64,000 nt of DNA from Phytophthora colocasiae (lineage: Eukaryota > Oomycota > Peronosporomycetes > Peronosporales > Peronosporaceae), in assembly GCA_018806915.1 (NCBI GenBank), contig JAGKQI010000050.1, positions 248,001-312,000 of the forward strand, in the 5' to 3' direction. The translations under genes were made by a program, and so were the position numbers. Positions 9,561 to 19,889 of this stretch are shown here, piece after piece (position 1 is the stretch's first letter; the number at the start of each line of letters is the position of its first letter). Under the pieces are notes generated by a model that searched no databases, was not told the origin of the DNA, and saw only the letters and a program-made list of their open reading frames with translations.

Positions 9561-10572
9561 CTACAGTGACTCCATGTACTTCTTCTGCAGCTCGAACGCA
9601 ACGAGGGTGATGCCAAACAACGGTGCTTGCACCATCATACGTGGCCCCGCACCTTTCATCAGTGCCATGGGTCCATTGGCAGCCACAACCTTCCGTACAC
9701 AGTCGACCATACCGGTGTATGGAGATCCCTTCATCTGGAGTCGCGTCTTGATCACATCTGCTGGTGTACAGATCGCAGCGGCTCCAGCTCCAGCCACAAA
9801 GCCAGCAGCAACAATAGACAACACCGAGTTCTTGCCCGTCGTCTTGTCAGCCCAAGCATCACGGAGTGTAGCGTAGGACGGGAAGAAGAGAATCGCGTAC
9901 GGGACATCACGCAGGAAACACACACCCGCTCCCTTGTAGACCCCTCGGATGCCCAAACTTCGAGCAATTTCGAGCGCCGTTTGTCGTTCAGCCACAGGTA
10001 GTGACGTCTGCATTTGCAATCGGATCTTGACGATCTCAACCTGGAAATTCAAAGATCCCGTTAGTGAAAGTGCCTTCAGATCATCCACTATGACTGAAAA
10101 TACTTACCGGGTTGGTGATAACAGATTGAGCACATCCAGCGCCTGCACCAGCAAGTGCTTGCTTAACCAGCGACAGGTTTCCGTCAGCATCAGCGAAATA
10201 TTCTCGAAGCTGTTCGTTCACTGCAAGTTTGATGGCCTTTTCAGGGAGAACCCCCATGAGTGTAGGTGGTAGACCCCGGTACAACCCACGCACTCCATCG
10301 GTGGCTACAATGTGTTTGAAGCATTGTAGAGGACCAGAGAACATCATGCGGCCTCCCGTGCGTGTTTGGCCTTGTAAATGGGTCTTGACGATATCCATGG
10401 GGAACGTCGTGACCATTCCGACAGCTCCTGCCATTCCACCCACAGCGAGTTTCAAGTGGAGAGGGATTGCAGTGGGCGTGGAGATGGTCTTGGGGGTATT
10501 TGCAGCCTCACGGGAGGGCAGTGATCGCACTTTGAGTGGAGAAATGTGACGAAGAGCGACGGAGGACGTCAT
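9561..10572 (-). CDS. Mitochondrial carrier, glutamate/aspartate-carrier type (2 exons)
   Basis: A 315-residue mitochondrial solute carrier (SLC25 family) of the inner membrane. Exon 1 is 10572-10108 and exon 2 is 10040-9561; the 67-nt intron has donor GTAAGT and acceptor CCAG, joining NP to VEIVKIRLQ in frame. Three tandem repeats carry the signatures FPMDIVKTHLQG, NPVEIVKIRLQM and TPADVIKTRLQM. LMGVLPEKAIKLAVNEQLRE and YKGAGVCFLRDVPYAILFFP are typical of the aspartate/glutamate and glutamate carrier branch (citrin/aralar, SLC25A22). There is no EF-hand N-terminus, so it resembles the short glutamate carriers. A ~35-residue basic N-terminal extension precedes the first helix. Exact substrate is inferred from family similarity. 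Confidence 0.9.
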
Positions 10573-10621
10573 TCTGGAAGATTCAAAGGCGTCTGGAGGC
10601 TGGAGATGGAGCTACGAGAAC

Positions 10622-10637
10622 GGAAAAACGGGAATGA
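10622..10637 (-). promoter_or_regulatory. Oomycete Inr/FPR core promoter, mitochondrial carrier
   Basis: On the minus strand TCATTCCCGTTTTTCC matches 14 of 16 consensus positions. It lies 50 nt upstream of the ATG at 10572. Confidence 0.6.
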
Positions 10638-11660
10638 AGCACTGCACAGTCGCTTGCAAGCATGACAGTGAGCGGATTCAATTGAAAAAGGCTCTGGGGT
10701 GCAGGAGATGACCTCCAGAACGACACTGCACCTGGTGCAGGAAGTTTTCAAGTTGTTTGGCGTAGGATAGCCAGACGTTTTATCTTTCATCGCTTGTTTG
10801 ATGTGTCTATAAGTGAAATTAAAGTGATAGTTAGGAGATTATTGTGTGTACATTGCATAAATAAAATATACTAAAGCAGTGGATTTTATAGTTTCAGAAA
10901 GTTGTTTCAGGCTGTTTTTTTTGCCTTTGTGAGACAGAGATGGGGGACAGGTGGTTGGGGACACTTTGGTCACTGAGCTGCACTGTGCGTATTTTAGCAG
11001 TCTGCCGTCCAGTGAAAGACGCAGAGGGATCGAGGCAACTCCTTGAGGCACAAGTCGTGCTGCTCAGCTTTCGTTCTGCTTGGGGACCCTTTGCCGAAAA
11101 TTCGTGGTTGTGCAATCGATTTTACTAAATTTCTGCTTGGTGCGAGTTGAAGCGTCAATGTTTCCTACCAGTTGATCTGGTCGAAGTGCCCTCAACTTCT
11201 GCTCAAATGTGGCAAATATGTTGCCGTGCCTTACAATTCGCAAAGGTTTTGAGTCCTTTTAATCCCTTACAGTCCTTGGAGGAACGTTCTTGTGGCTTGA
11301 TCAACTGGGGTGATTACCGTAGTCGCTCATGCGCTTAACGATGCTTTGAAGAAGCTCCGAGCCGCCAGAGACAGACCGAAGTTGAAGCGCTCAGCTCCTT
11401 CAGTTTTTAACACAATTTCAGCATGGAAACGCGGTGTCAAACGAACACTTGGTTCTACTATGAGGCTAAAGTGTAAATATTTTTTCATTACCACAGTGAA
11501 GATTCGCTTGGCTGTCAATATTGGTAAACTTTACCTCCGCGTCGTGCATGTATCAATGTACTCGTGCCGCATGTGATACCGTTTTCTATTTAAACGCCGC
11601 AATGACTGATTTAGATGAACTCGATTGAAAAAACAACATTTACTCACCGCTTGTAGTCCA
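10638..11660. other. Intergenic 10638-11660
   Basis: Short open frames here have no recognisable domain. The stretch separates the carrier gene from the third APC transporter, which are divergently oriented. I see no repeat. Confidence 0.45.
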
Positions 11661-13283
11661 ATGACCAAGCTTCCATCAATGGCGCCGTCCAAGATTCATA
11701 TCCACAAGACACGCGTGCAGCCACTGTCACCTCCAACAATACAAATTCAATCCACCAATCAAGATACGCAAACGAGCATTAGAGTAGCTTCCGGACCCTC
11801 CATCAGCACTACCAAAAGCACCACGAAAACCAATTACCAACCTACAAAATGGGATATTTTCATGCTAGGTATCACCATTGTGATCGGTGGGCAGTATTTC
11901 TGCTGGAACGAGGGAGTTAATGCTGGATTTTATAGCTTTTTAATCGCGTATTTCCTCATTACCTCGGCGTATATTACCTTGTGCTGCTGTACGGCAGAAA
12001 TCACTGGTGCACTCCCGTTTGCTGGTGGATCGTACGGATTGGCAAGATGTACACTGGGATTTTATCCAGCATTCATGGTTGGATGCTGCGAAGCGCTCGA
12101 GTACATCGCGTACGTCTCGGCTTCCGTCATCTCCTTCGTCCAGTTGATCGTCGATGCAGTTCCCTCTTTGAAGTCGCTCTCTCCATTGCTATGGGCCCTC
12201 TTCTACCTCAGCGCTCTCTTGATCCAGATCAAAGGGGGTCGAGTCTTCTGGATATTCAATCGGTCCATTGCCATTGTCTCACTTCTTATCGTTGTCATCT
12301 ACTGTTTCGGATCCTTCGCCTTCGTGGATTTCGAGAAATACGCCACAGATCCGAATCTCCAGTTTGTCGATGGTTTTCACGGATTCATGAGATCGTTACC
12401 GTTGGCTGCGTGGTTCTTCGTTGGAGTGGAGGCGCTGAGTTTATCTAGCGACCAAGTGGATCAGCCCAAGAAAATCGTCCCAATAGCGCAAGTGGCGTGT
12501 GTTTCGACGCTGTTTGCCACTGGGTTGGTCGTTTATTTCGTCACGGCGTCACTCCCACCAGGTCTTGCCACGCTGCCGTCCGAACTGGTTCCGTTCGATC
12601 GAGGATTCACACTCATGTTCGATATGCCACGCCATGTAGCCACTGTGCTTTCACTACCAGCCACCTACGCCACAGCGTTCGGGTTCATGTGGTGTTACGG
12701 GAAACTTATCGTTGCGATGGCCACGTCGCGACTGTTGCCTACATTTCTATCGAGAACAACCAAGGAGAACGAAACTCCGTACGGAGCTCTGCTGGCCGGT
12801 TCCGCTCTCAGCTATACTCTGTGTATTATCTCGTATGCTGTCCCTGCGGTGGGTCAAAACCTCTTCCGGATCTGCATTCTGTCAGGGTTCATGTCGTACA
12901 CGGGCCAATGCATCGGCTACATCTCGCTGAAGCGGAACTACCGGAACATCAAGAGCTCCGAGTTTCAGAGTCCGTTTGGGGTATACGGAGCGCTGTACGC
13001 GATACTTATTTGGGTGTTATCTATTGTGGCGGTGATCGGGTTTCACGACAGTGGAGGGGTCGAGATCATCGCGTTTTCCATTGTTGTGGCGCTGTTGACA
13101 CTTTTCTACTTTGGATATTCTCGCAAACGTCAAACGTTCTCAGCTGCAGAGAATCGAGTGATGTTGGTGGCTCATGTGACAAAGTTCAACATTAAGAAGG
13201 TTGCTGCAGGGAGAAACAAGCGAGGGACTAAAAGGCGAAGTAGTGAGAGTAAGCATAATTGGTTGGAGGTGATAGGCGCTTAA
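11661..13283 (+). CDS. Ethanolamine-permease-like APC transporter 3
   Basis: A 540-residue APC-superfamily permease with the same fold as transporters 1 and 2. The N-terminal ~60 residues (MTKLPSMAPSKIHIHKTRV onward) and the first two membrane segments differ from transporter 1, but from AEITGALPFAGGSYGLARC to SSEFQSPFG the two proteins are identical or nearly so. The C-terminal tail (after VMLVAHVTKFN) diverges again. It lies about 4.2 kb from copy 1 in the opposite orientation, beyond copy 2 and the carrier gene. The first in-frame ATG is 11661; 11679 is an alternative. Confidence 0.9.
   Translation: MTKLPSMAPSKIHIHKTRVQPLSPPTIQIQSTNQDTQTSIRVASGPSISTTKSTTKTNYQPTKWDIFMLGITIVIGGQYFCWNEGVNAGFYSFLIAYFLITSAYITLCCCTAEITGALPFAGGSYGLARCTLGFYPAFMVGCCEALEYIAYVSASVISFVQLIVDAVPSLKSLSPLLWALFYLSALLIQIKGGRVFWIFNRSIAIVSLLIVVIYCFGSFAFVDFEKYATDPNLQFVDGFHGFMRSLPLAAWFFVGVEALSLSSDQVDQPKKIVPIAQVACVSTLFATGLVVYFVTASLPPGLATLPSELVPFDRGFTLMFDMPRHVATVLSLPATYATAFGFMWCYGKLIVAMATSRLLPTFLSRTTKENETPYGALLAGSALSYTLCIISYAVPAVGQNLFRICILSGFMSYTGQCIGYISLKRNYRNIKSSEFQSPFGVYGALYAILIWVLSIVAVIGFHDSGGVEIIAFSIVVALLTLFYFGYSRKRQTFSAAENRVMLVAHVTKFNIKKVAAGRNKRGTKRRSSESKHNWLEVIGA
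11969..13188 (+). repeat. Inverted near-identical tract, right arm
   Basis: Partner of 5996-7213. Identity starts near GCGTATATTACC (about 11969) and is almost perfect to about 12985, with slightly lower similarity to about 13188. Confidence 0.8.
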
Positions 13284-13695
13284 AAACTTGCACGCATGTC
13301 CGATCTGTCCGATCTGGGGCCTGATCTGGCAAGCTTCAACCTCTGGCTCCAGTTTCAAGTGGATGCACTGGTACCAGTCTGGACTCCTCGGGCCACGTTA
13401 ACAATGGCAGCGTGTTTACAGGTACGTCTCATACCGGAAATAATGGGAAGTGGGGAACCTTAGGCTCGAAACTGGTAGACCATTCTACAATCCAAAGCAG
13501 TGGAAAGTAGTCATCGATTAGGGATTGAACTTCATAAAGTGCTAGAAGTATACTCATTTTTGAGCAATACTCAAAGAAATACGACGTACTCGTAAATATT
13601 TTGTCATTCGAGATGAAAACTACATTGTTGATTAATTTGATTTACCAACACTGCTACATAAGACTTCCGGTTCCGTCTTTCACATTACCATCAGG
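13284..13695. other. Intergenic between convergent genes
   Basis: 3' flanks of APC transporter 3 (plus) and the Myb gene (minus). AT-rich in places; no gene or repeat seen. Confidence 0.5.
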
Positions 13696-14424
13696 CTATT
13701 CGTCCATATCAACCAGAAATTCGGTCAAGCAAGCCCACATGTCGAAACCATCAGCACCATCGCTTGAATTTAGATCAGGCACTGCAGTAACTGGTCGCAC
13801 GGGGGCGTCAATTGCTCTGAGTTCCTCCTCATCAATCTCAAGAACTTGTCGCGGGGGCGACAGTATCGCCTTTTCCTGGCGACAGTCACGATTTCGGAAT
13901 TGAGCTGAGTGCCATCGGTTCTTGACTGCATTATCCGTTCGTCCTGGTAATTGGGCAGCGATCCGCGTCCAGGAATTCGCGAATCTGTCGTGTAGAGCAA
14001 CCAATTGCTCGTCTTCTTCATCTGTCCATACTCCGCGGTTAATCGTCGGGTCAAGCTGGTTCCGCCAACGATCTCGACATTGTTTTGCCGTCCGTCCAGG
14101 CAGGAAAGAAGCCACGATAGCCCACTGACTTGCTCCTTCATAGGTTACGAAGTCTCTCAGCCGTTCGTCTTCTTCTGCACTCCACGGCTGTCGCGTTATA
14201 CTGCGACTCTGGAACTGATCCCAGCGAGCAATACAAGCTTCTTGTGACCAATTGGGAACAGCAGCAGCAACGGAATCCCATCGACGTACTCCATAGGTGC
14301 GTACAGCACTGCGAAGAAGGTTATCCTGGTTCGGAAACAGCACTGTTAGTTGGAATTCACACAACATATCATCTAACAAACGTACATCATGGAGTGTCCA
14401 GACCGTCGGTGTTGCAGGATGCAT
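13696..14424 (-). CDS. Three-repeat (R1R2R3) Myb DNA-binding protein (2 exons)
   Basis: Exon 1 is 14424-14386 and exon 2 is 14325-13696. A 60-nt intron (donor GTACGT, acceptor ACCAG) is inferred because its removal restores the first Myb repeat: WTLHD joins DNLLRSAVRTYG. The intron length is a multiple of three, so the unspliced frame is also open. The spliced product is 222 residues with R1 (about 9-53), R2 (PWSAEEDERL to CRDRWRNQLDP) and R3 (GVWTDEEDEQL to NAVKNRWHS). This is the c-Myb/3R-Myb arrangement, a nuclear sequence-specific DNA-binding protein; in oomycetes such proteins are often linked to sporulation and zoospore stages (family knowledge, not shown here). The short C-terminus is acidic with no recognised activation domain. 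Confidence 0.88.
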   Translation of the reverse strand: MHPATPTVWTLHDVRLLDDMLCEFQLTVLFPNQDNLLRSAVRTYGVRRWDSVAAAVPNWSQEACIARWDQFQSRSITRQPWSAEEDERLRDFVTYEGASQWAIVASFLPGRTAKQCRDRWRNQLDPTINRGVWTDEEDEQLVALHDRFANSWTRIAAQLPGRTDNAVKNRWHSAQFRNRDCRQEKAILSPPRQVLEIDEEELRAIDAPVRPVTAVPDLNSSDGADGFDMWACLTEFLVDMDE

Positions 14425-14745
14425 TCTGCTGCATTTTCCACAATGAATTCTTTAGGTAACGTAGCAGCACGATAGTTAACGTTCTAGATAAAGACGCCCG
14501 AACACAGTCAATGACGAATCTGGGAACGACGTTGGTTCGTCGCATCTTACGATTAAGTTGATTTGGCTTTAGTGTGTTTCAGCTCTGGTCAATACTTTTT
14601 CATGGGGTCGTGCTCAAGGGTTTTCATTCGATTCCTCCTTTCTACATACCTTCGGTCGACTTCTGTGAACGCATTCGACAAAGAAAGCGGTACAACGGAC
14701 TGTTTTGACAAGTTCTTAAGCGTTGTGTGACTATCTCGTTTTCAT
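14425..14745. other. Intergenic 14425-14745
   Basis: Upstream of the Myb gene and downstream of PX-array member 1. A weak initiator-like TCATTG lies just upstream of the Myb ATG. Nothing else recognised. Confidence 0.4.
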
Positions 14746-16098
14746 TTAAATAACGACACCAGTGCAGTGTTTCCGTGTCGCGAGTTTACTACGTAGCGAG
14801 TTAAGCACTACGAGCGACCGACGTGGCATCCGACGAATGTTCTCGAACCCCATCGACTTTGCTGCAGGCGCTGTGTGACGCTCTTCCGTTGGTGACGGCA
14901 TTGCGCTCGAAAGGCGCCAACTGTCCAGCATTTCCAGATCGATCTGGCATACTGACGAAGCCCTCGAAGACGAAGCAATAGAGTCACGAGGAGTGCGAGG
15001 AGTACCTGGAGATCCAGGAAAAGGTTCCGTCGGGGTTCCTTCATGTTGCACAGCAACCATCACTGTGTCTTCGGACTCACGACCACCGAGAACTGCCAAT
15101 GGTTCTAGTGGAGACGTCAGCTGTTGCGAAGGAGCTGGAGATTCCCACACACTTTTCACTTCTGGTTGCGTTGGTGTTTGGCGCTTGGCCACAATCGACG
15201 TGCGTTCGGCTCCAGCACCAGCTCGCAGTCTCATAAACCGACTGCTCATGGACACGGCACGCCAGCACGCGAAAACCTGTTCATCCGACCGAGATTTATG
15301 CAGAGCGCACATGGCACAGCACACGCGCTGACCAGCCACCACTTTATCCAAATTGGCAATAGTGGCATCTTCTTCCACTGGAATTTCTTCATCGAAGTCA
15401 TCGAGACTCGCAGTGGTTGATGTGCTGTTCTGTCCGAAAGCTTCGTCGTCCGATTTTTTGTCTTCTTCGATCTCGAACATGAACGACTCAGAAAAGGTTT
15501 TAGCCAGTGGACGATCACTTGAAGGAGAGTTTAGAGATTTCTTAGCGTCCACGTCATTGCGGTTGGTGATGAAAGTGATCACTTCCGGCGCCACTTGTTG
15601 CATTAAAACGTTGCATTTTTGGTTCAGCGGATTGAGCAACACTCGTTGCAAAGTGGCGAAAAGTCTGGCAAGAGCTTGGCGCTGGTTTTCCACCACGCGA
15701 GGCTTGACGCTATGACCTGCAACTCGGAACAAATGGTGACCCGTTCGCTCTGTTGGAAGTGCGCGTTGCACGTACGCGTAGAGCCACGGACACTCTGCAA
15801 AGCACAGATGTCCGCGACTTAGAACCTTCAACACGCGGCTCTGGAACGCTCGACATTCGGAATAGGATCGGAGATGGCGCCAGGTTGAACTCGACTTGTT
15901 ATCGTGCACAGTTAACGCGAAGGTGGATGCGTCTCGAGACAGTGTCTTGGTAGTTACCTCGACTGTCACGTTGGCCAGGTAGGCGACACTTTGAGCCAGT
16001 GGTTTGACCCTTTTCGAAGCTTCCGAGCTGAAGCGGCGATGACTGGCATAAAGTGCCGAACACTTGGGATGACGTTGCAATGGTGTGTGCATCTCCAT
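14746..16098 (-). CDS. PX-like protein, array member 1 (RING remnant)
   Basis: A 450-residue protein, first of nine tandem minus-strand paralogues. Residues about 35-205 form a PX-like (Phox homology) phosphoinositide-binding region: a YSECRAFQSRVLKVL block equivalent to the PX R-x-F-x-x-F element, then the family insert GHLCFAECPWLYAYV, then a helix pair with LNPLNQKCNVL. An acidic linker follows. VCCAMC at the position of the RING start in its relatives is not followed by the remaining zinc ligands, so the RING appears lost and is replaced by a long Ser/Pro-rich tail with three TP/SP clusters. A strong core promoter lies 71 nt upstream. Function unknown; endosomal membrane association is an inference from the PX fold. 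Confidence 0.75.
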   Translation of the reverse strand: MEMHTPLQRHPKCSALYASHRRFSSEASKRVKPLAQSVAYLANVTVEVTTKTLSRDASTFALTVHDNKSSSTWRHLRSYSECRAFQSRVLKVLSRGHLCFAECPWLYAYVQRALPTERTGHHLFRVAGHSVKPRVVENQRQALARLFATLQRVLLNPLNQKCNVLMQQVAPEVITFITNRNDVDAKKSLNSPSSDRPLAKTFSESFMFEIEEDKKSDDEAFGQNSTSTTASLDDFDEEIPVEEDATIANLDKVVAGQRVCCAMCALHKSRSDEQVFACWRAVSMSSRFMRLRAGAGAERTSIVAKRQTPTQPEVKSVWESPAPSQQLTSPLEPLAVLGGRESEDTVMVAVQHEGTPTEPFPGSPGTPRTPRDSIASSSRASSVCQIDLEMLDSWRLSSAMPSPTEERHTAPAAKSMGFENIRRMPRRSLVVLNSLRSKLATRKHCTGVVI

Positions 16099-16168
16099 TT
16101 GCAACGTTTTGCTGGAGATGGAGATTCTGCAAAGTTACCAACAAGAGCTCAACAACGAAGGCGAGGAA

Positions 16169-16184
16169 GCGAATTGCAGAGTGA
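16169..16184 (-). promoter_or_regulatory. Oomycete Inr/FPR core promoter, PX member 1
   Basis: On the minus strand TCACTCTGCAATTCGC matches 15 of 16 positions of the consensus, 71 nt upstream of the ATG at 16098. Confidence 0.65.
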
Positions 16185-17364
16185 AGACGCTGGACACTGG
16201 GCTCACATGCTGTGCCATTTGGATGGACGAGCCAACTGTACGTGGCCGAGGGCAGAAGCAGCCATCGAAGTCGCTTGCCATTCGACCCGGTCAAAAATTA
16301 TCGAGTGGATGGGATCTGGCTTTTTAGTCCAAGGTCGGAAGATTTCTGTCCAAACATTGAAGTCCCATCTGAAATCAATTTACTGGTTTTTACTAAAGGG
16401 TTAAAAGTAGAACGACGGAACGTGACTTTTCCTCTCGACCGGAGGCAGATTACTAACGCAGTTTATTGGCCCACCAAAAAGAGACTTTGTAGGAATGCTC
16501 AAGGCGATGTGAAACCTTTTTGCAAAGGCAGAAGCGATTCGATGGATGGGAATCCTGTTGTCCGAGCTTTGAACTGCGCACTGACCACAACGGCGACTGC
16601 GACACTGACGGAACTTCTGGAACCCAAAATGGTTCGGATTCCCACTGCCGACGCCTTTGACAAGTCCCACAACGCTGCGACGCAAGAGCTGTGGCGAAAT
16701 CTACGGTTGACAAGCCTCCCTGGAACCAGCAGCGCTGGTGCATCCGCTGCGACTGTATTTGCATAGAGTGCTGTTGCATCCGTCACTTCGCAGAGCAGTT
16801 AGCGTAACTCGGATTGAAATCACTGGCATAAACTGCTGTATTCCTTGCCTCCAAGTACAGTATACTTTTTCGCAGCAGTAAGGGGGATTGCGTTGGCGAG
16901 GACAGGCGATCTTCGTCACTGCAAAAACTCTTTACGTTTTTTTTTTTAAAAGTAAAGCATGAGCTTGAACTGCCCGATGCATGTTTGCTCTGCGACAACG
17001 TTCTTAGATTGCATCTTGGAGTGCCGTGGTGGCGCAGCAAGGGTGTGGAAGTTTACACCACATGTTGAACACATCCGAGCAAGGTGCGAGGGCTGTGACA
17101 ATTCTCTATTTTCTAGAGGAGATAGGCTTTCCGAAAAGTATCTTTGTGCTATGCTGTCAAAATTCCTTGTGTAGTTGTCCTCTACGCTTAGTCTTCGTAC
17201 AAAGTGAAGTTCAACTAAACTACGATCCTGAAGAGTATGGGCTGTTCTCAGCCTTTGTCGTGGGGAAGAGACTGCTGCTAGTGTACCTTCCGAGATAATT
17301 TAAAGAGCTCGAATCTCCTTTATATTTCGTACAGTACGTGCCACCCGGAAAAGTAATATTTCTT
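16185..17364. other. Intergenic within PX array
   Basis: About 1.2 kb between members 1 and 2. Overlapping open frames on both strands lack any recognisable domain and none resembles a PX member. No repeat seen. Confidence 0.4.
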
Positions 17365-18207
17365 TCACCATGCCTCGTTACGGCCACAGGTTGGGCACTC
17401 AAGTGCCTCATTCAGTTTACCGATTAAGCACTCGTCATGAAAGTGGTGACCGCAAGTTAGCGTCGAGAACGGCTCTGTCGTCGTGAGTCGGGACCACCGG
17501 TTCTCATCCGTATCCTCTTTCAGCTCCTCCTGAGAGTGGCCCACCAACGGATGATCGCATAGTGCGCAGATATCCTTGTCCACAGTGGGGTCTTCGGTCG
17601 ACATGTCGTCGGAACTCAAGGATGCCTCGGGCTCGATATCTCCCTCATGCCACCTCTGCAGCACTTGTCGAAGCCACTCCGGTACTTGTCCGTGTAGATC
17701 GTCATTCGATTCTTGCTGCCCTCCCACAATGAACTCCAGCAATTCCAGAGCAAGACCCTGCAACACCAATGGGCACGCGTGGTTCGTTCTATTCAGCAAG
17801 AAGCTGCGAATTGTCGACAAACTGCGCGTCAACGTCTTCCGTCGCCGCTCCACCACTTTTGACATCGAACCCCCGATCAACTGCGACTTCGGGTAATAAC
17901 TCTTGAGAAAAGTGAACAGCCACGGACATTCCGCCTGGCAGAAGTGACCACGCTTTAGAGCGGCCACCAACCGCTTGCGGAAGAAGCGAAAGTCGTCGAA
18001 ACTGCGTACTAAATGCCAAGTGGAAGATTCCGCTTCATCGCGACCTTGACACGTCACAGTAAGCAAATACTCGACTCGGCGATGCGATGTTCTTGGGCAT
18101 GCGATAAGAGGCGCAACGCTCATGGAAATGCTGCCGAGCCAAGCTACTTGCTGTGGTAGTGGACCAACAGGCAGTGACCGCTTCTTGCGCAGTCGGTTTG
18201 CGTTCAT
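17365..18207 (-). CDS. PX-like RING-H2 protein, array member 2
   Basis: A 280-residue protein with an N-terminal PX-like region (FDDFRFFRKRLVAAL, family insert GHFCQAECPWLFTFL, YYPKS loop, LNRTNHACPLVL) and a C-terminal RING-H2 finger. The zinc ligands run CALC ... CGHHFHDEC ... CPTC, a complete C3H2C3 set, so E3 ubiquitin ligase activity is predicted. An acidic Ser-rich linker with SSDDMSTEDPTVDKD joins the two. The start at 18207 gives the KKRSLPVGPLPQQVAWL N-terminus seen in relatives and has an initiator 40-55 nt upstream; an in-frame ATG at 18318 would add 37 residues. A role as a membrane-targeted ubiquitin ligase is inference. Confidence 0.8.
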   Translation of the reverse strand: MNANRLRKKRSLPVGPLPQQVAWLGSISMSVAPLIACPRTSHRRVEYLLTVTCQGRDEAESSTWHLVRSFDDFRFFRKRLVAALKRGHFCQAECPWLFTFLKSYYPKSQLIGGSMSKVVERRRKTLTRSLSTIRSFLLNRTNHACPLVLQGLALELLEFIVGGQQESNDDLHGQVPEWLRQVLQRWHEGDIEPEASLSSDDMSTEDPTVDKDICALCDHPLVGHSQEELKEDTDENRWSRLTTTEPFSTLTCGHHFHDECLIGKLNEALECPTCGRNEAW

Positions 18208-18246
18208 CTTGGTTGTGAGTACTGTGTGACAGTCTTGTTCTAAGCT

Positions 18247-18262
18247 GAAAGAATCAAAATGA
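18247..18262 (-). promoter_or_regulatory. Inr core promoter, PX member 2
   Basis: On the minus strand TCATTTTGATTCTTTC has a perfect initiator half and a weaker flanking half, 40 nt upstream of the ATG at 18207. Confidence 0.45.
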
Positions 18263-18606
18263 AGAGTGGAGAGCTGATGTCCACGTTTGCGCCTCCATTT
18301 CGAGCAAGTTGGCGTCATCGCTAACGGCCACGCTAACCTCAAAAACGGGCCAGTCTTATGCTTGTTTTCTCGATTTAGGCAGTACTTGACCTCGCTGGCT
18401 GTATGGAGTGAGTCTCACGCTCCACATGCAGTGGATTGCAGCGCTCGAGGACGAGGTGGTTATTCGTGATGTGAATTGATGTGTTTAAAATTTGCAACGA
18501 AAGGTTTTGATCGATCAAAAGATGCCTTCAATTAGCTTTCGATGCCTTGAAGTGAGTGACGAGGATAAGTACAACGGCAACATGTACCGCATGATAAACT
18601 ATAGCC

Positions 18607-19530
18607 TTAGCTCAGCTTGTGCCCACAAGTAGGGCATGCCAGCGCCTCGTTCAGCTTCGCTACGATACATTCGTCGTGGAATCGGTGGCCGCAACTCAAC
18701 GTGGTCAACGCTTCTGTGGCGGAATCGTCACTGGTACACAACCCGCACATGTCCAGCATGCTGTTGTTGCTACCAAGTGAGCGGACCGACGCGATGTTGT
18801 TGTCGCTGCTCGACTGCCAGCATCTGGATAGTCCTCCGGTCGGTGTGCTGATACTTCGACTGCTGCCATCCGTGCTGTACCAGGTTGAGCTGCTACTGGG
18901 CGTCTTAGAGAAGTTCACAAAGTTTTCCCAGCGGAACTCGTGGTCGATCGGCAGGTCCTCGTTCAGAAAGGTGATAAGTTCCTGCGCCACAGTACCAGGT
19001 AAAATACTACAGGACGAGTAGTTTTCGCGGTTTCGTAGCGCTTCCAAAAGCGTAGTGAAACACTCCTCAATGGCATGTCGACGCTTGCCCGTGACATAGG
19101 AGCTGGTCGAGCACATATAGCATTCCTTTGGGAACCGGCCCTTGATGCTCGAGTACAGATACGGACACTGGGCATGACACAAGTGGCCAAGCTGCATGAC
19201 CTCGAGCATTTTCTGCTGAAATTCCTGCAGCTCCTTGAACGAGCGGGTTACTGTCCACACTTGACTGCTGTCCGCGGTCGGAGTCACTACCAGCTCGTAG
19301 CGAATGTCCTTCCCATGGTCCAGCTTGATCTTCGTCGCTGTCATGCTCAATTCGAACTGGTCGAGATATGCAATGGTTGGAGGACGGTTTGACGTCGGTG
19401 AAGCAGTCGGACTCTTGACGGGTGTGCCAGGGGGTCCAGCAAGTGTAGTGCGACGACGACGGCGACGACGAGAACTCATCGACAGACTGGAACCGGCTGA
19501 GATCATTCGAGATGGCTGAGGAGACAACAT
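18607..19530 (-). CDS. PX-like RING-H2 protein, array member 3
   Basis: A 307-residue protein. After an Arg-rich N-terminus (SSRRRRRRRTTLAG) comes the PX-like region: TVTRSFKELQEFQQKML, family insert GHLCHAQCPYLYSSIKGRFP (the only member with Tyr in place of Trp), and LRNRENYSSCSIL. The C-terminus is a complete RING-H2 (CGLC ... CGHRFHDEC ... CPTC). The ATG at 19530 is the first in frame, and a nearly perfect oomycete core promoter lies 33 nt upstream, which settles the start. Likely a membrane-targeted E3 ubiquitin ligase (inference from domains). Neighbours 2 and 4 share both domains. Confidence 0.82.
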   Translation of the reverse strand: MLSPQPSRMISAGSSLSMSSRRRRRRRTTLAGPPGTPVKSPTASPTSNRPPTIAYLDQFELSMTATKIKLDHGKDIRYELVVTPTADSSQVWTVTRSFKELQEFQQKMLEVMQLGHLCHAQCPYLYSSIKGRFPKECYMCSTSSYVTGKRRHAIEECFTTLLEALRNRENYSSCSILPGTVAQELITFLNEDLPIDHEFRWENFVNFSKTPSSSSTWYSTDGSSRSISTPTGGLSRCWQSSSDNNIASVRSLGSNNSMLDMCGLCTSDDSATEALTTLSCGHRFHDECIVAKLNEALACPTCGHKLS

Positions 19531-19562
19531 TTCTGGTCGGAAGTGGTGTAAGTTGCTGAGAG

Positions 19563-19578
19563 GCAAATTGAGCAATGA
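19563..19578 (-). promoter_or_regulatory. Oomycete Inr/FPR core promoter, PX member 3
   Basis: On the minus strand TCATTGCTCAATTTGC matches 15 of 16 consensus positions, 33 nt upstream of the ATG at 19530. Confidence 0.7.
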
Positions 19579-19889
19579 AAAGCATGGCGGTGGTGCCAAT
19601 CTCTGGCATTGGTTGTGCGCTTGTTCGGTTGGATTATGCGGGCAATTTGGACGTTCAGTTTGCAGCAATCGCAGAACTCAGAGGGAAAGTATACCGCAAG
19701 ATTTGAAGTATATGATGCTGCGTGAGCATGTAGATTGGTTCAAGGTGTAATCAGACCGTAAGGCTCGATTAGAGCTGAGCATGATCAACTGAATTCTAGG
19801 TCACTTCGCTCACTGGATACTGCAGTCATGACAGACGTACGTACGTACATGTTTACCACTTCGTGCAGCCTTCTGCTCTACTGTAGTCG

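Noticed and set aside
12497..13195. 232-codon frame overlapping APC transporter 3, also present opposite transporter 1
   Set aside because: A shadow frame; it is shared between the copies only because the DNA is nearly identical.
16212..16766. 184-codon plus-strand frame upstream of PX member 1
   Set aside because: Low-complexity, no recognisable domain, overlaps the leader and promoter of member 1.
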